Shown: in pieces, positions 13,501 through 25,500 of the stretch
Numbering within the stretch: position 1 is the stretch's first letter
Layout: the number at the start of each line of letters is the position of its first letter
Assembly (NCBI GenBank): GCA_019649035.1
Contig: BMAT01009762.1
Coordinates: 92,844-128,193 of the forward strand
Direction: 5' to 3'
From: Elysia marginata
Lineage: Eukaryota; Mollusca; Gastropoda; Plakobranchidae
Length of the DNA stretch: 35,350 bases
Notes under the pieces: generated by a model
Told to the model about the DNA's origin: nothing
The model's input: only the letters and a program-made list of their open reading frames with translations
Databases searched by the model: none
Made by a program: the position numbers and the translations under genes

Positions 13501-16500
13501 AAGCTTTTGTCAATGCCAAAGATGCCTCTGTAAAGTTAAAGGGTAGAATCCTGTCCAAGATTTTACCTTCCCTTCATCAAAATTGTTGGTGTATCTTGAC
13601 TCATTGACTCTAGATAAAATGTTTGTTTATAAAGAAATGAGCCGCATTTGATAGCGGGTCAATAATTTAGCTAACCCAACTTCTCCAGTCAGTTCTAGTG
13701 GCAATAAAACTAAAACAAAAAGCCCACATTCTATTTCTCTCTCTCACCTACATCCTCTCTATTTTGTGCACTCAATCTCTTTCTTCCTTTTTCTCATTCT
13801 CTTTCTCTCTCTCTCTTCTTTCTCCATTTAACTCTGTCTCTTTTCTCTCTCCCTTTCTTTTCTCTCTCTCTCTTGCCTTTCCTTTTTTTTCCTTTGACAA
13901 ACAACGTCAGTAAAGTACAACAAGAGCGCTATGTTCAACAGTCAGTTCAACCATTCATCACGGGGTCAAAATAGTTGAGTTCAATACAGTGAGTAAAAAC
14001 AGTACAAAACATTCCAAAAGTCTGTTGAGGCAAGTTGCTTAAGGCCCTCACTCAACCCCCACCCAACCCACTCAGTTAATCAGTTAATTCTTTTGAGAGA
14101 CAAATTTGATGTGAGCCTGTCATCGTTGTATATTCAAGAAAGTGCTCATATCATCTGATTTGTCTATTCCTCCCGCCACACTGGTGCCTCCCACAAAAAA
14201 AAATCTTAGGTCTAGGAAGAAGGGGAAATAGTGGATTGCATGAAAATCTTTAGTAACTTGGCCTACAAAAACCTCCTGGCCAAGCTCAATTGGACATATG
14301 ACTTTGCAGTTGGACATAAATGAGCATCAGGATATAGAATTAGTGTCCCACATATATACTAAAATTACAATGTATATATAATATCTTCCCATTTGAATGT
14401 TTCTCTAGTTTAAGGTTGATGATCTCACCTCTTATCATTCTCGGGCAAGCCTTGATTAAGCCAACTGTCATCTGCTGATAGTAAGTCCTCCCAACTGGCG
14501 CCATCCTAAAAATATGGATATACAGATACTAAATATGTATATTAAAAATTTAACATAATATAGCTCATGCATACAATGAGTTAAACTAAAGAATATATAT
14601 ATATACTTTTAAACCTGAACAATCTTGGTAAAATGACTTTAAAACACCATAGTATGCACTGTAAATCTCTATTTCTTCCTGATTTTTTCTTTTTCTTTCC
14701 AACATTCATTTGTATAGATAAAAAAGGAGGGCTTAAGATACCTTAAAAGTAACTTTGAGTTGGGGTGATGAGTAAAAAAAAAAGTCATGATATTTTCTAA
14801 AGGCTCTTTTCTGCCAATCATAGGGCCAAATTTAGTTCTTAAACATACATGTAAAAAGGGCAAATGACAGTAAAGATAAAGAAAATGAAAATTGCGATAA
14901 AAGCTTACATAAAGAAGGTACATAAAGAAATTATATAACTCACAGCAAAGAGCTCTATCCTGGGCTTTTCCCTTCCTGAGGAATAAAAATACGAAATAAG
15001 ATAGAAATTTNNNAAAAAAAAAAAAGGTAGTTTTCAGTTGGTTTACGAACCATGTAAGTATATCAAATACAGATGTGCAAAATCTCAACTAAAGAAAAGA
15101 AACAGGGTATACTTTTAAGTACTCATGCCCTCAAGACAGAGAGAAAAAACCTGAACTTCTTCTGCCTTCCTTCAGGCTCAATACAAATATGTTCACCCAA
15201 GACCAGAGGAGCCAGAATAACCTAATTTCAGGTCAAAACCTGAAAAAGGGCATCCCTGATTCATATCATTCACACACCAGTATGGGATGTGCGGTGTTTA
15301 ATTATAGTAAAAAGATGAACATAAACAAAGGACCTGATAATTTTCATAACCATACACTAAAACCCAATGGAATATGTTACTGGTAAGAGATACATGAAAA
15401 TTCTGTCCTGACTTATTAGTGCTGACCGCAAGAATCTTTTTCCATCTTCTGTGTACCATCAGCTATTTAACTTATTGTCTCATGAAAAACTGTACTTATG
15501 TGAGCTATGCCTGTTAGAGATATTTTGAAGAGATGTGAGTTATGGTATGCCTGGATTGATAGTGTGTTCATAATGAATCACAGTTTTTTTTCCATTTTCA
15601 GAGAATGAATTAAACGAAAGAGAAATTTATTTTCAGGATTGGTAGGCTGAGTTGAGAGTAGCAGTAATAAAAGATTGTATAGGTATACCAAAGATGTTTT
15701 CCAAAGAAGCTTGTGCAGAAAACAAGTATGTTTTAATTTGTCAACTTTTACAAGACTGAGAATGAACAGGAATGCAAAATATTGCCTATTTTATGTACAA
15801 GAGTGTTGAGAAAGTACATGAAGTATGTCACAGGAAACAAGACCTTTACAGCTGCGTAGTGTGTGCATGTGCATGTCTTTGTATGTGTTGCCTTCTCTGT
15901 CCATCATGTAGGATAGTCACTTACATGAAGTGATAAAGGGGGGAGAAGAAGGGATTCAGAGGAGGAAAGTGGGAGGTGGGGATGGATGCAGATTGTTGGT
16001 GGAAGACATGAGGTGGAGAATTGAATGCATGTATGGGTGAGAAAAGGGACATTTTTTGTATCAGTCTTATACCTTGCACATTGTTGGCATTTCCTTTGTG
16101 TATCTGATTGGTGGTTCTATTTGATGACTGAATAGTGTTGTAAATCAATGAATTGGCCTCTGATATAGTAAAAAAAAAAGAAAGTTTTTTAACTCTGCCA
16201 AAAAATCTTATATGAGCCATCACACCAAGGAAAAAAAAAAAAAGGAAGCAAAAAAAAATCCTTAAAAATTGAAAGATGGTCCTTCTAAACAATGAACGCT
16301 ATAGTCCACAGCTTTAGATAAGTTACTCAGACTGCAATAAAATGGATAAATACTTAATCAAATGAAAACCTTCCACAAACCTAATTCAAAATTGTCATCG
16401 TCATCATACAACAGGCCTGCCAACTGACTAGCCCTCAAAGCTCCCTCAGGACTGGAGTGCAGATCTTCCATCCTGAGTTTGGCAGGAGACTGTGTGGCAG

Positions 16501-19500
16501 AAGACGCAGCACCTCCTGTGGCTAATCCCCTGCTGACGTCAGGAGTCTGTGAGGCTGTTTGATTTTGTACTTCTTGCACAAAGCGGTCCTGAAGACCTTC
16601 AAACTCTTGAAGCTTTGTCTCCACACGCTCACGGATTTCTCTGTTATTAAGGTTTGGAGTTTAAAAAAAAAACAACTGGTGTAACAATTTTTTTCTCTAT
16701 ATTCTCATTCTAGGTATACTATGATTTTACTATTAAATTAATAAAAACAAGCAAAGCTGTGACTTTTTTGCACGTCAAGTCAAATGCCGCAGTTTCAGTA
16801 CCTACACCAAATACAATTGTATCTAAATTAAAACAAAAAAAAAGAACTTTTCACAAAATAACATTCAGACTCCACAAAAATCTCTGATGCAACATAAACT
16901 TTGGTAAATGTAAAAGCATGAGTACTGACGAGAGCTTTTTGTTGCTCTGCTCCCTGGCCATCTTGAGCCGGACTACATCCCCTTCCAGTCCTTTCCTTTC
17001 TTGACGAGCTTTATCCAACTTTGATTGTTCCTCTGCAACTTCCTGTGCCAGTTGACGCCTCTCTGTTCTCATACGCTCCAGCTCGGCTTCTCCCAGTGAG
17101 GTGACTCTGGAGCCAAGAGCCTCCTAAACAAAAAAAGTAACAGTAAATTCAGCTTGACTAGTTTTTGCACAATGATGTAACCCTGAAGCCTAAAACCTCC
17201 AAAACAAACAGGTAACAATCTTTTCTGTCTATTGTCTTTTTGAAAGATTGCCATGACATCTTTTCAACAAAGGCTGTTCAATTTTTTTAAGCTACTGATG
17301 ACCTTAGTAAAAAAAGTTTACATTAGCTCCATAGAATTGTTAATCTTATTTTTATGCAGAACAAAAGGCTTTTGACGCAATCTCACAAATCTTACCAAAA
17401 AAGAATGAAGACAGGATATAAATAGGAATCATTTGTCTAAACAACTTGGATGATAAATTGAAAACTTAAAAGAATTAGAAACTTAATGAAATACAATTTG
17501 GCATGAAAAGTTTTCTTCTTCTCTGCTGTTCCACTCTTACATCTTGATCACGATCAAGTGTTTCCTTCTCTGAGGCTAGCTTTTTCCTCCGCTCCTCCAA
17601 CTTTCTCTCTTGCAGCTCAATGGACTTCAAAGACTTCTCTACGTAGCTGGAACGCCGTTCAATGTCAGCTTTCTTCTCTTTTATGTCTTCCTCCTATACA
17701 GGGAGAAAGAAAAGAAACTATTGCGTTTTTGAAGAATCAATACAAAACAAACGAAATTATTCAACTTAAATCTTACAACTATATAAGCCTCTATAATTAT
17801 AAGCCTTGAGTCTCTTTCTCCCCTCGAAAAACATTTCTTTAACTCTTTCTATGCCCATGCCATCATGGATATAGGATGGCACTGTTGAGCTGGTCCATGA
17901 TATATCAAGGATGTAAACTTATCTCACCTTGAGAGACTTGACTTCCATTTCTAAAACCTTTTTATTAAGACTTTCAGACTTAAGCAAATGGTCAGTCTCA
18001 TAGTTCCTTTTGTGAAGCAGTAATAATTTTCAATACAGATACCCTACTATGTAAAATCTATTTTCAAAGATGCCACTCAAATATTCTGAAAATAACTGAA
18101 AATCTTGGCGCTATGATCCCTGATAATAAACAAAAGTGTCATTTGGGGGCAATAAATTATCATTGTTCATGGGACCGACCTTGTTCAACTTAGTGTGTTT
18201 ATTCCATTTCTCAGGCTTTAAAAAAAAACAGGAAAAAAAGGAAAATCAATGAAAATGACATCCCTGTATTATGTTAGCTAAAATTGGCTGGCCACTGACA
18301 GGGAAACCCATTGGTCATGGAGAGAATTTGTCATGGTTGGTACTGAAACTAAGCTTCAAAATAGTAAATCATTCATATCAAAAGAAATTTGATTAGTATA
18401 ATACAAGAAAATGTATATATGCTCTCACCTCATCATCCATCTGGTCCCTCAGGCTCTCTTTCTTCACTTGGAACTTGTTCTTCATCTCTTCCACCTCTCG
18501 CTCGTGCTGCCTCTGGAGCTGAGATTTGCGTGCCTCGAGCTCCCAACTCAGGCGCTGCTGTTCTGCTTCCACCTGAGGTCAAGGCAAAATGGAGGTTAAA
18601 CTATCAGCTTTACATATTTTTACAGTTTAACTATGCTGTGTACTGCAACACTCGAACCTTCATGTTTTTTTAGGGGGGGGGGGGGCTTTTTTTTATTCCT
18701 TTCCTCTTTAATACTAATTCTAGCGAACAGAGAAAATGTTGAGTCTAACACAGTAATTTAATACCTTAAATAAAATATTATTGAAGAGCCATTAACTCCA
18801 TGTGCTTGAAAACTGCATTTAAAAAAGATTTCAAAAATGAAATTTGAAAAAAGTTAGCAAGTTAAATAATATGCTTCCATAGGAAATAAACACATAATAT
18901 ATAGTGTATATAAATGGAATAATGGGATGGACCAGTACCAAATTGGTAAGGTTGCCTTCAACTAGATAGGGAGCTCTGCATCTTTAGACTTTAAGAAGGT
19001 AAATGCAATGAGGAAAGCAGTGACAATTACCTCAACAGGCAGTAAGCCAAGAATTAAGAAGACCCTACCCCTTGTTCCCTGACACTTAACATTTAGTATA
19101 TTATTAACTTCCCTATACTAAATAGCAGCTATGTGACAATAAAAAAATGTTAACAGATTACACTTTAGACACAATTTAGGATGTTAAGTACAAACCTTTT
19201 GGTTGCCTCTTCCAAAATGTTTCAGCTATAGGTTTCATCACTATAAAAGCTAATTAAATTTTTGTTTCCATTAAGAAAAAAGAAATTTACTATCATTCAA
19301 GAAAAAGTGTATTTATTAATTTTCATGCAGATTGATAATAATTATATTGACAAGTAAAGAAAAAGACTGTTGTGCTCAACAAAGACCTTCCATGCCTGGC
19401 AACCTACAACTGAAAAGCTATTGTGATACGGAAAACCTGAGATCCATTGTCACAGCATAGAGACCAATGGATGATCCTCTCACCAAAACTAGAGAAGCCG

Positions 19501-22500
19501 CTGAGGCTTGAGAGGCAATTTAGATCAAACAAATTCTTACTAAGCTTACTGGAATGTCATCGACAGTATTTAAACCAATCAAGTAAACATTAACCTTGGC
19601 TCTAAAGTCCTCCTGTAAAGCCTTCAGCTGTCCTTCATGAGATTTTCTCAGTGCATCCATTTGTTCCTGGTGCTCTTGCTTCAGCTCTCGTTTCCTCTCA
19701 CTAAGAATCTCATCAAGCTGTAAAGTAAAAAAAAAAAGCTATCCTTGAGGAAAAAAAAAATGTTTTTCAAGACGATGACTGCACTAAACTTCCTCTACTG
19801 ACCAAATATAGTATTTAACTGATTCCCTCCGAAGCGTCTAATATTAGACGATCAGATTTTCGTCAGACTACGAAGCGTCTAATATTAGACGCCAAAATAT
19901 CTTTGGCTTTTAGGACTACTTAGAGATGCTGAAAAATCTGGCATTGTTTCAGTTTCGTTTTTGTTTGTTTACATTTCAGCAAGCATTCAGATCGATTTTC
20001 ATCTGTATTTTAGGTGTTTTGGTCTTTTTATTTGCATTTTTACAACGTCTAGATCTATAGAATTGGCATTGCCCCAAACAGTTAGATGAGATAACTAGAT
20101 CCAGAAGGTTTTCTGCATCAAGGCTAGGAATTTCCTACAAAATATCCTAGATAACAGTAGTGAGGATGAGTTTAGCTTAGATGAAGAGTTCGATTTAGAT
20201 CTAGAACTAGATGAAGATACAGAATCTGGACTCGAGAGTAGATCTATTTTTTTTCTATTTCAGGTTTCTTACATAAAACCTATCACACAAAACACACTTG
20301 ATACCTACAAATAATATGTTATTCTGAATTTCCATTCAATTTCCTTCAGTTTGATACACAACATGAATTGTTTTATCGAAAATACATGGAACAATAGTTG
20401 ATTGCTTAACACCACTGTCGAGTTAAATGGCTAGGCTGTAAAAAAAATTACGTCAAAATGAGAACAAAATTACGTAGGGAATGAGTTAAAGATGCAAATT
20501 GTTTGAATGTCAAAAAAAATATCGATCTATCTTTCTGTATTTTTTCATATTCCTGTCTTATATCTTGCATAGTAGAATATTATCTCTATGATATTGTTGA
20601 TTTTCAATATCCAATAGAACTATTTTTCTGAACTATATTTTGAACCAGATTGCTAACTCTGTCGATTTATAATTTATCCTAATCAATATGCAACATAAAA
20701 TTGGAAATGGCTTTTTGTTTATCACAACCAATTATCTATATATATAATTGGATAAATCATGAATTTTTCGAATTTCGGTCGCCGATCACGCCTAAACCAT
20801 AAAACGCCCAGGCTTCAAACTTTGTAGAACAGTACATGTATATTTTCGATGCGAAATCGTTATGGGATACATTAGAAAGCAACAAACGGTCCCATTCTAA
20901 TAAGTAATCGCTTTAGATATTTTATGTTCTTATGCGAATCAAATCGCCATTGTTTTTTCCGAACGTATCTAGAGCTAGATCAAGGCCGGCGGAAGTTGAC
21001 TGGCCAACCTCTCAGCGTCATTTCAAAACATAAACAAACCTCTTAGCATCACTTCAAAATTTATACGATACAATCAAGATTCTAGATCTAGATTAAATTT
21101 CTAGAATCTCCAGCAGGGTTGATAAGGGTTCAGTTTTTAGATCTAGATTACATGTAGACCTTGAATCTTGCCTTGCCTAAATCATGTAGAATTAATGTAG
21201 AACATAGGGCATCGACAGTAGATTTCTAGATCTAGATTATCTAGATCCCAATACATGATATAACTATAAGTAGTTACTATCGACTATCGCAAACAAACTA
21301 TTTAGTCCTTGAAAGTAGATCTATACACCAGTTCCAGAACTCAAACAAACTATAATAGTGCTTGACAGTAGATCTAGACCCTATTCCAGAACGTATTCTT
21401 ATCACACATGACACATCAATCATGCCAGGCCGCAAACAAACTGTCTTATCATATCATAGTCCTCGACAGAAAAGATCGCGAGCTAGATCTAGACTGCAAA
21501 TGCCATTCTTGCACCTCATAATAACAGTGTCAGTCAAATCAATAAACTCTTAGCTGAAAAACTACCCACACACACACATACACTGCAATCAATTCAGTGG
21601 TAGATGAGGAGCAGGCTGTACAATTTCCTGTAGAATTTCTCAACTCAATAGAGGTGTCAGGGTTACCACCACATGTCTTATATCTTGAGTGTGGCATGCC
21701 AGTGATGCTACTGAGGTCAATAAAGCTACCGGAGCTCATGAATGGCACAGGGTGTATCTTCCACAATTGTAATAGACATTTTGTTGAAGTAGTAATTGCC
21801 GCAGGGATTTTTTCAGGGCAGCATCATTCAATACCAAGAATACCCTTAAGGCCCTCAGACACCATGTTCCCCTTCCAGTTTGAAAGGAAACAGTTTCCCT
21901 TACGACCCTGCTTTGCCATGATAATAAATAAGGCCCAGGGCCAGACACTAAAACTAGTAAAAGTCATTGGATTAGATCTTCGACAGCCACTTTTTGCACA
22001 TGGTATGTTTTATATGGCTCTGTCTAGAACAGGAAAGGGAGATTCCATCACCACTTTATCATCTCAAGGACTGGCTAGAAATGTGGTCTATACAGAAGTT
22101 CTATAAGGTTAGTAAAGTCCATTTATTGCGGGCTAAAGTTTTTTTGTTACTATTTCTTTACAGATGAACTTATTCTTCACACACATACTCTTCATTCCAG
22201 ATGATGGTTAATTCGTTAGGTGATATGCAACTTTTAATTAAAACCTCCCTCCCTCCCTGTTCATTGAACGGGTACACAGCTAGTCTCTTCATATTTCACT
22301 TGTTTGACTCTAACACATCAGGGAAAAAAATGGAGCAAAATTATTGTAACAATTGAAATTTAAATTACTGATTTTCTACTGAGCAAAAAAAAGATTTTTG
22401 TATATACATAGCAAATTGGTATCACTATTTTTTAATAATGCATTTTAAAAAATGAATAAATATTTAACTTTTCCTGACACTTTAAAAAACATCTCAACTA

Positions 22501-25500
22501 AAACAGCATAAAATCCAAGGTACCTACCCCCCTCTCCAGGTCATTGATGGCTTTCTGTCGCTTGCTGGCTGCTTCCAGCTCTTTCTCCTCCTTAAATTTT
22601 TCCTCGTCCTGAAGTCTACTTAGCTCTTCTCTAAGCTTTAGCATTTGCTTTTTTTTTTTAAGCAGAAAAAAAAAGAAAAAGATCAAAAGATAACAGGTAG
22701 TAAAAAAAAAGAAATGAACTGGATTTTCATGAGGAGTCTATAAAAGAAAGTTTGAACAATGCTGTCAAATTTACACTGTAGGCTTTCTAATACTCTCACT
22801 TACTATAATAAGGCTAAAGTGTTACGATTTCAAGAGAGAAAAAAAAGCAATACTTAGTGTTTTCATCTCGCAATAACACTGCAACTTGTAGGCCAAAATA
22901 AGATACTTATTTTTTTTTTATTGTCAATGACCCTATCTGCTACTCCAAGCCCAATCTGCTTGCAGACCTATTTTAACAAGAAGGTAACACTTTGTCCTGA
23001 GCTTTGTCATTCACCTCGTGAGTCTCTGCTACCGACAATTGCAGAGCACTTTTCGAAAACTTGGTGCTTGTATTTTTCAGTTCATACAGAACTTCAAGAT
23101 AAAAAATTCCCTATTTGTCTTTGTAAAAATATAAATGGTATTATAATCATAACATATGGCTGTCAATGCAGTATATTTGTATTTACCTTGATACCAAGAA
23201 TCACATAAGGGATGTAACTTTGATGTCAACAAGAGTGCAAATACTGAGCGTTGAAACATTGCTCTTCAATTTAATTTCCATTTACTAATTTACTTTACAA
23301 GGCTCTTTCTAAATTTTAAGCCATAAATGCTGACACTGCATGTTTAACTCTCTTCCTTCCTCTTATTTCAATAACCAGTGATCAATGATGTCATCAGTAA
23401 ATGAATTAACTGTTTGTCAATGAATGAAAGCAGAAATCTATTTCCTATGAATAATAAAAGCTAAATATACCCTCAGAAATCAACAGAAACATTTTGGTTT
23501 AATTTTGTATTGAGTTGTTAGAGCCAAAATGTTGTGTCCTCCTTACCAGCCTGCCGCCATCTTGAATGTAGTTATTAAGGTAAAAATCATTAGTGCCTAT
23601 TTTTTTTTAAATGATTAAAGTCAAAAATTATATTCTTAAAGTTTAAAAAAATTTGATTTGGACCATGGTGAAGAGTTTTTTCGTTCATAATGATTTTTTC
23701 AATTATCCGATTTATGGTGTGAAAAGTCTATTTTTAGTAACAAAAGCAGGTCAAATTGTGTAATACGATGAGATATTACAACAAAAAAATATTTTACATG
23801 AAAGCCCATTCATTTGCCATTAAAGCGGTATATAACACTTAGGACTCTCAACAGTTGCACTTGCTAAAAGTTGCTATACAAAAAGTAGACTCTCAGATTT
23901 ATATTCAACTCCTAAAATAGTAGGGAAGGAAGAGAGTTAAAGGAACATTTCTCAGAAAACATAGATCATAAAAATTTTCTACATCTCTTTAAAAACTGAA
24001 AGGTAATATTGACTCCAAAAATTTTTTTTTTTTATGTTCATGGTAAGTTACAGAAATCGTGTAATTAATTAAACAATCTTCCACAGTTCAAAAGCAGTTT
24101 AGTGTAGGGTCTTAAAAAGAAATTTGTAGACATAGGCCATGCTTCTTTACCTCTTTGTGAGCTTCTTCCATCTCTGTCCGTAGCCCATCCTGGCGCTCTT
24201 TGTGTCTACGCTGAGCCTCATCTTGAAGCCTTGTAATCTCTGCGTCGTGCTTACCACGCATCGATTCCAGCTGGATACGTTGCTCTGATTCCAGGCGAGC
24301 TCGTTCAGTTGCCACAGACTGATCCACCTGTCAGAAGAAATAGGTGGTAAGCGGAATTGATGAGAGACGCCACTATCTTTTGATGAAGATGAAGCTCAAA
24401 CAAGAACCCAACTTTCACCGTAAGAACCAAAGCTCCAGCTTTTCCGAATTTCCTTTATCATAATCCATTCACAGCTAAATTGCATTCCTTTCCACCAAGA
24501 ACCTTCATAAAGCCATATAAACAAGAATGAAACAAACCTCAAACTAACTGATAGACAAGCAAGTCTTTCAGACCCATCGTCTGAAAGCTTTAATTTTTTG
24601 TGTCCAGTAGGCCGTATTTTCACCCCTTGGCTTATACCAATAGTCACAATCATCAAAACTTAAATTTTTTTTTCTTCTAGGCCTATTGTCTCTACTTACC
24701 TGTTGGGATAGTTTTTCTAGAGCTTTCTTCTTCTCTTCCTCCAGCTTTCCCTGCTCCTCTTGTTGAAGTGCACTCACTTCATCTCGAAGTTTTTGTAAAG
24801 CTTTCTCCATCTGCTCCCTGATAGGTTAGAATACAATACAAACAACTCATTTAACAGCAGTTACAGAAATAGATTGTTGGTTTTTCTTTCTTTCAAAACA
24901 TGGCCAAAATTTTTAAGTGACATAAGATAAAAAGTGCTAAAAGATGAATAAAAATCTGCAGGTTGAAATATACTTTTAAATCTTTGTGCAATTTGTTTAT
25001 CACAAACAAAGGAACACTATATGTTATACAAAAGTAGTGTTTTTCTTAAATTGCCATACCAACCGATGAAGTTTGATTTATTACAACTTCATTGTACTGA
25101 AAAAAAATATAATTTTTACCAGAACTCAACTAATCAATGTGTTCAAAATTTTAAAAATTGAATAGTACAGTGAGAAGGCTTAGCATTGTAAATAATGTCA
25201 ACTTATAGATTGTACATAAACAAGGATAACTTTAAGCTTTAACTTTAAAAAAAAATTATTTTGCAGAAAAGCAAGTGGGTCGATAAGGGGAAATAGGTGT
25301 ACTGTTATTCATTTTTTGTTTGTTTCAAACAATCTAATAAAGGACTATTGAGATTCAACATGGACAGCTGCTGTAAAAACCAAATGTATTATTATGGTTA
25401 TCACTACACCTAAAAAATTGTATTCAATTGCATGTGGTTAGCATATTTTGTGAAAGCAAGAATAAGAACACAGGAAGCAGAATTTTTTTTTATTAAAAAA

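Larger units (their letters stand above)
20735..22283 (+). mobile_element. Helitron-type element with both candidate termini, 1549 bp, internally deleted
   Basis: The 5' candidate end is TCTATATATATAATTGG after host A (20734). The 3' candidate end is CTAG at 22280-22283 before host T (22284). It is preceded by a hairpin at 22255-22272 (CCCTGTTC, loop ATT, GAACGGG, with one bulged T) ending 7 nt from CTAG. TC start, CTRR end, subterminal hairpin and A/T insertion are the classic Helitron signature. Inside are a short basic N-terminal frame and the helicase end, but no Rep nuclease domain. At this size it is a non-autonomous derivative. It lies antisense within the w14-w15 intron. Confidence 0.8.
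19718..22527 (-). other. Intron w14-w15, largest intron, 2.8 kb, mostly transposon
   Basis: Two elements together account for about 2.2 kb of it. The flanking exons are both phase 0 and join directly. Confidence 0.75.

Noticed and set aside
13698-13913. 71-codon plus-strand frame rich in Ser/Phe/Leu
   Set aside because: Product of the CT-rich tract at 13735-13890.
14120-14317. 65-codon minus-strand frame in the w22-w23 intron
   Set aside because: Sense orientation, but no splice sites in matching phase and no resemblance to CEP164. w22 joins w23 directly in frame.
17830-17930. TTTAACTCTTTCTATGCCC start resembling a TTAA element end
   Set aside because: No matching inverted terminus with TTAA was found nearby.
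18389-18673. Plus-strand frames over exon w16
   Set aside because: Antisense shadow of a well-supported coiled-coil exon with splice sites on the minus strand.
21539-21766. Minus-strand frames opposite the Helitron helicase
   Set aside because: Shadows of the plus-strand helicase frame, which has clear helicase motifs.
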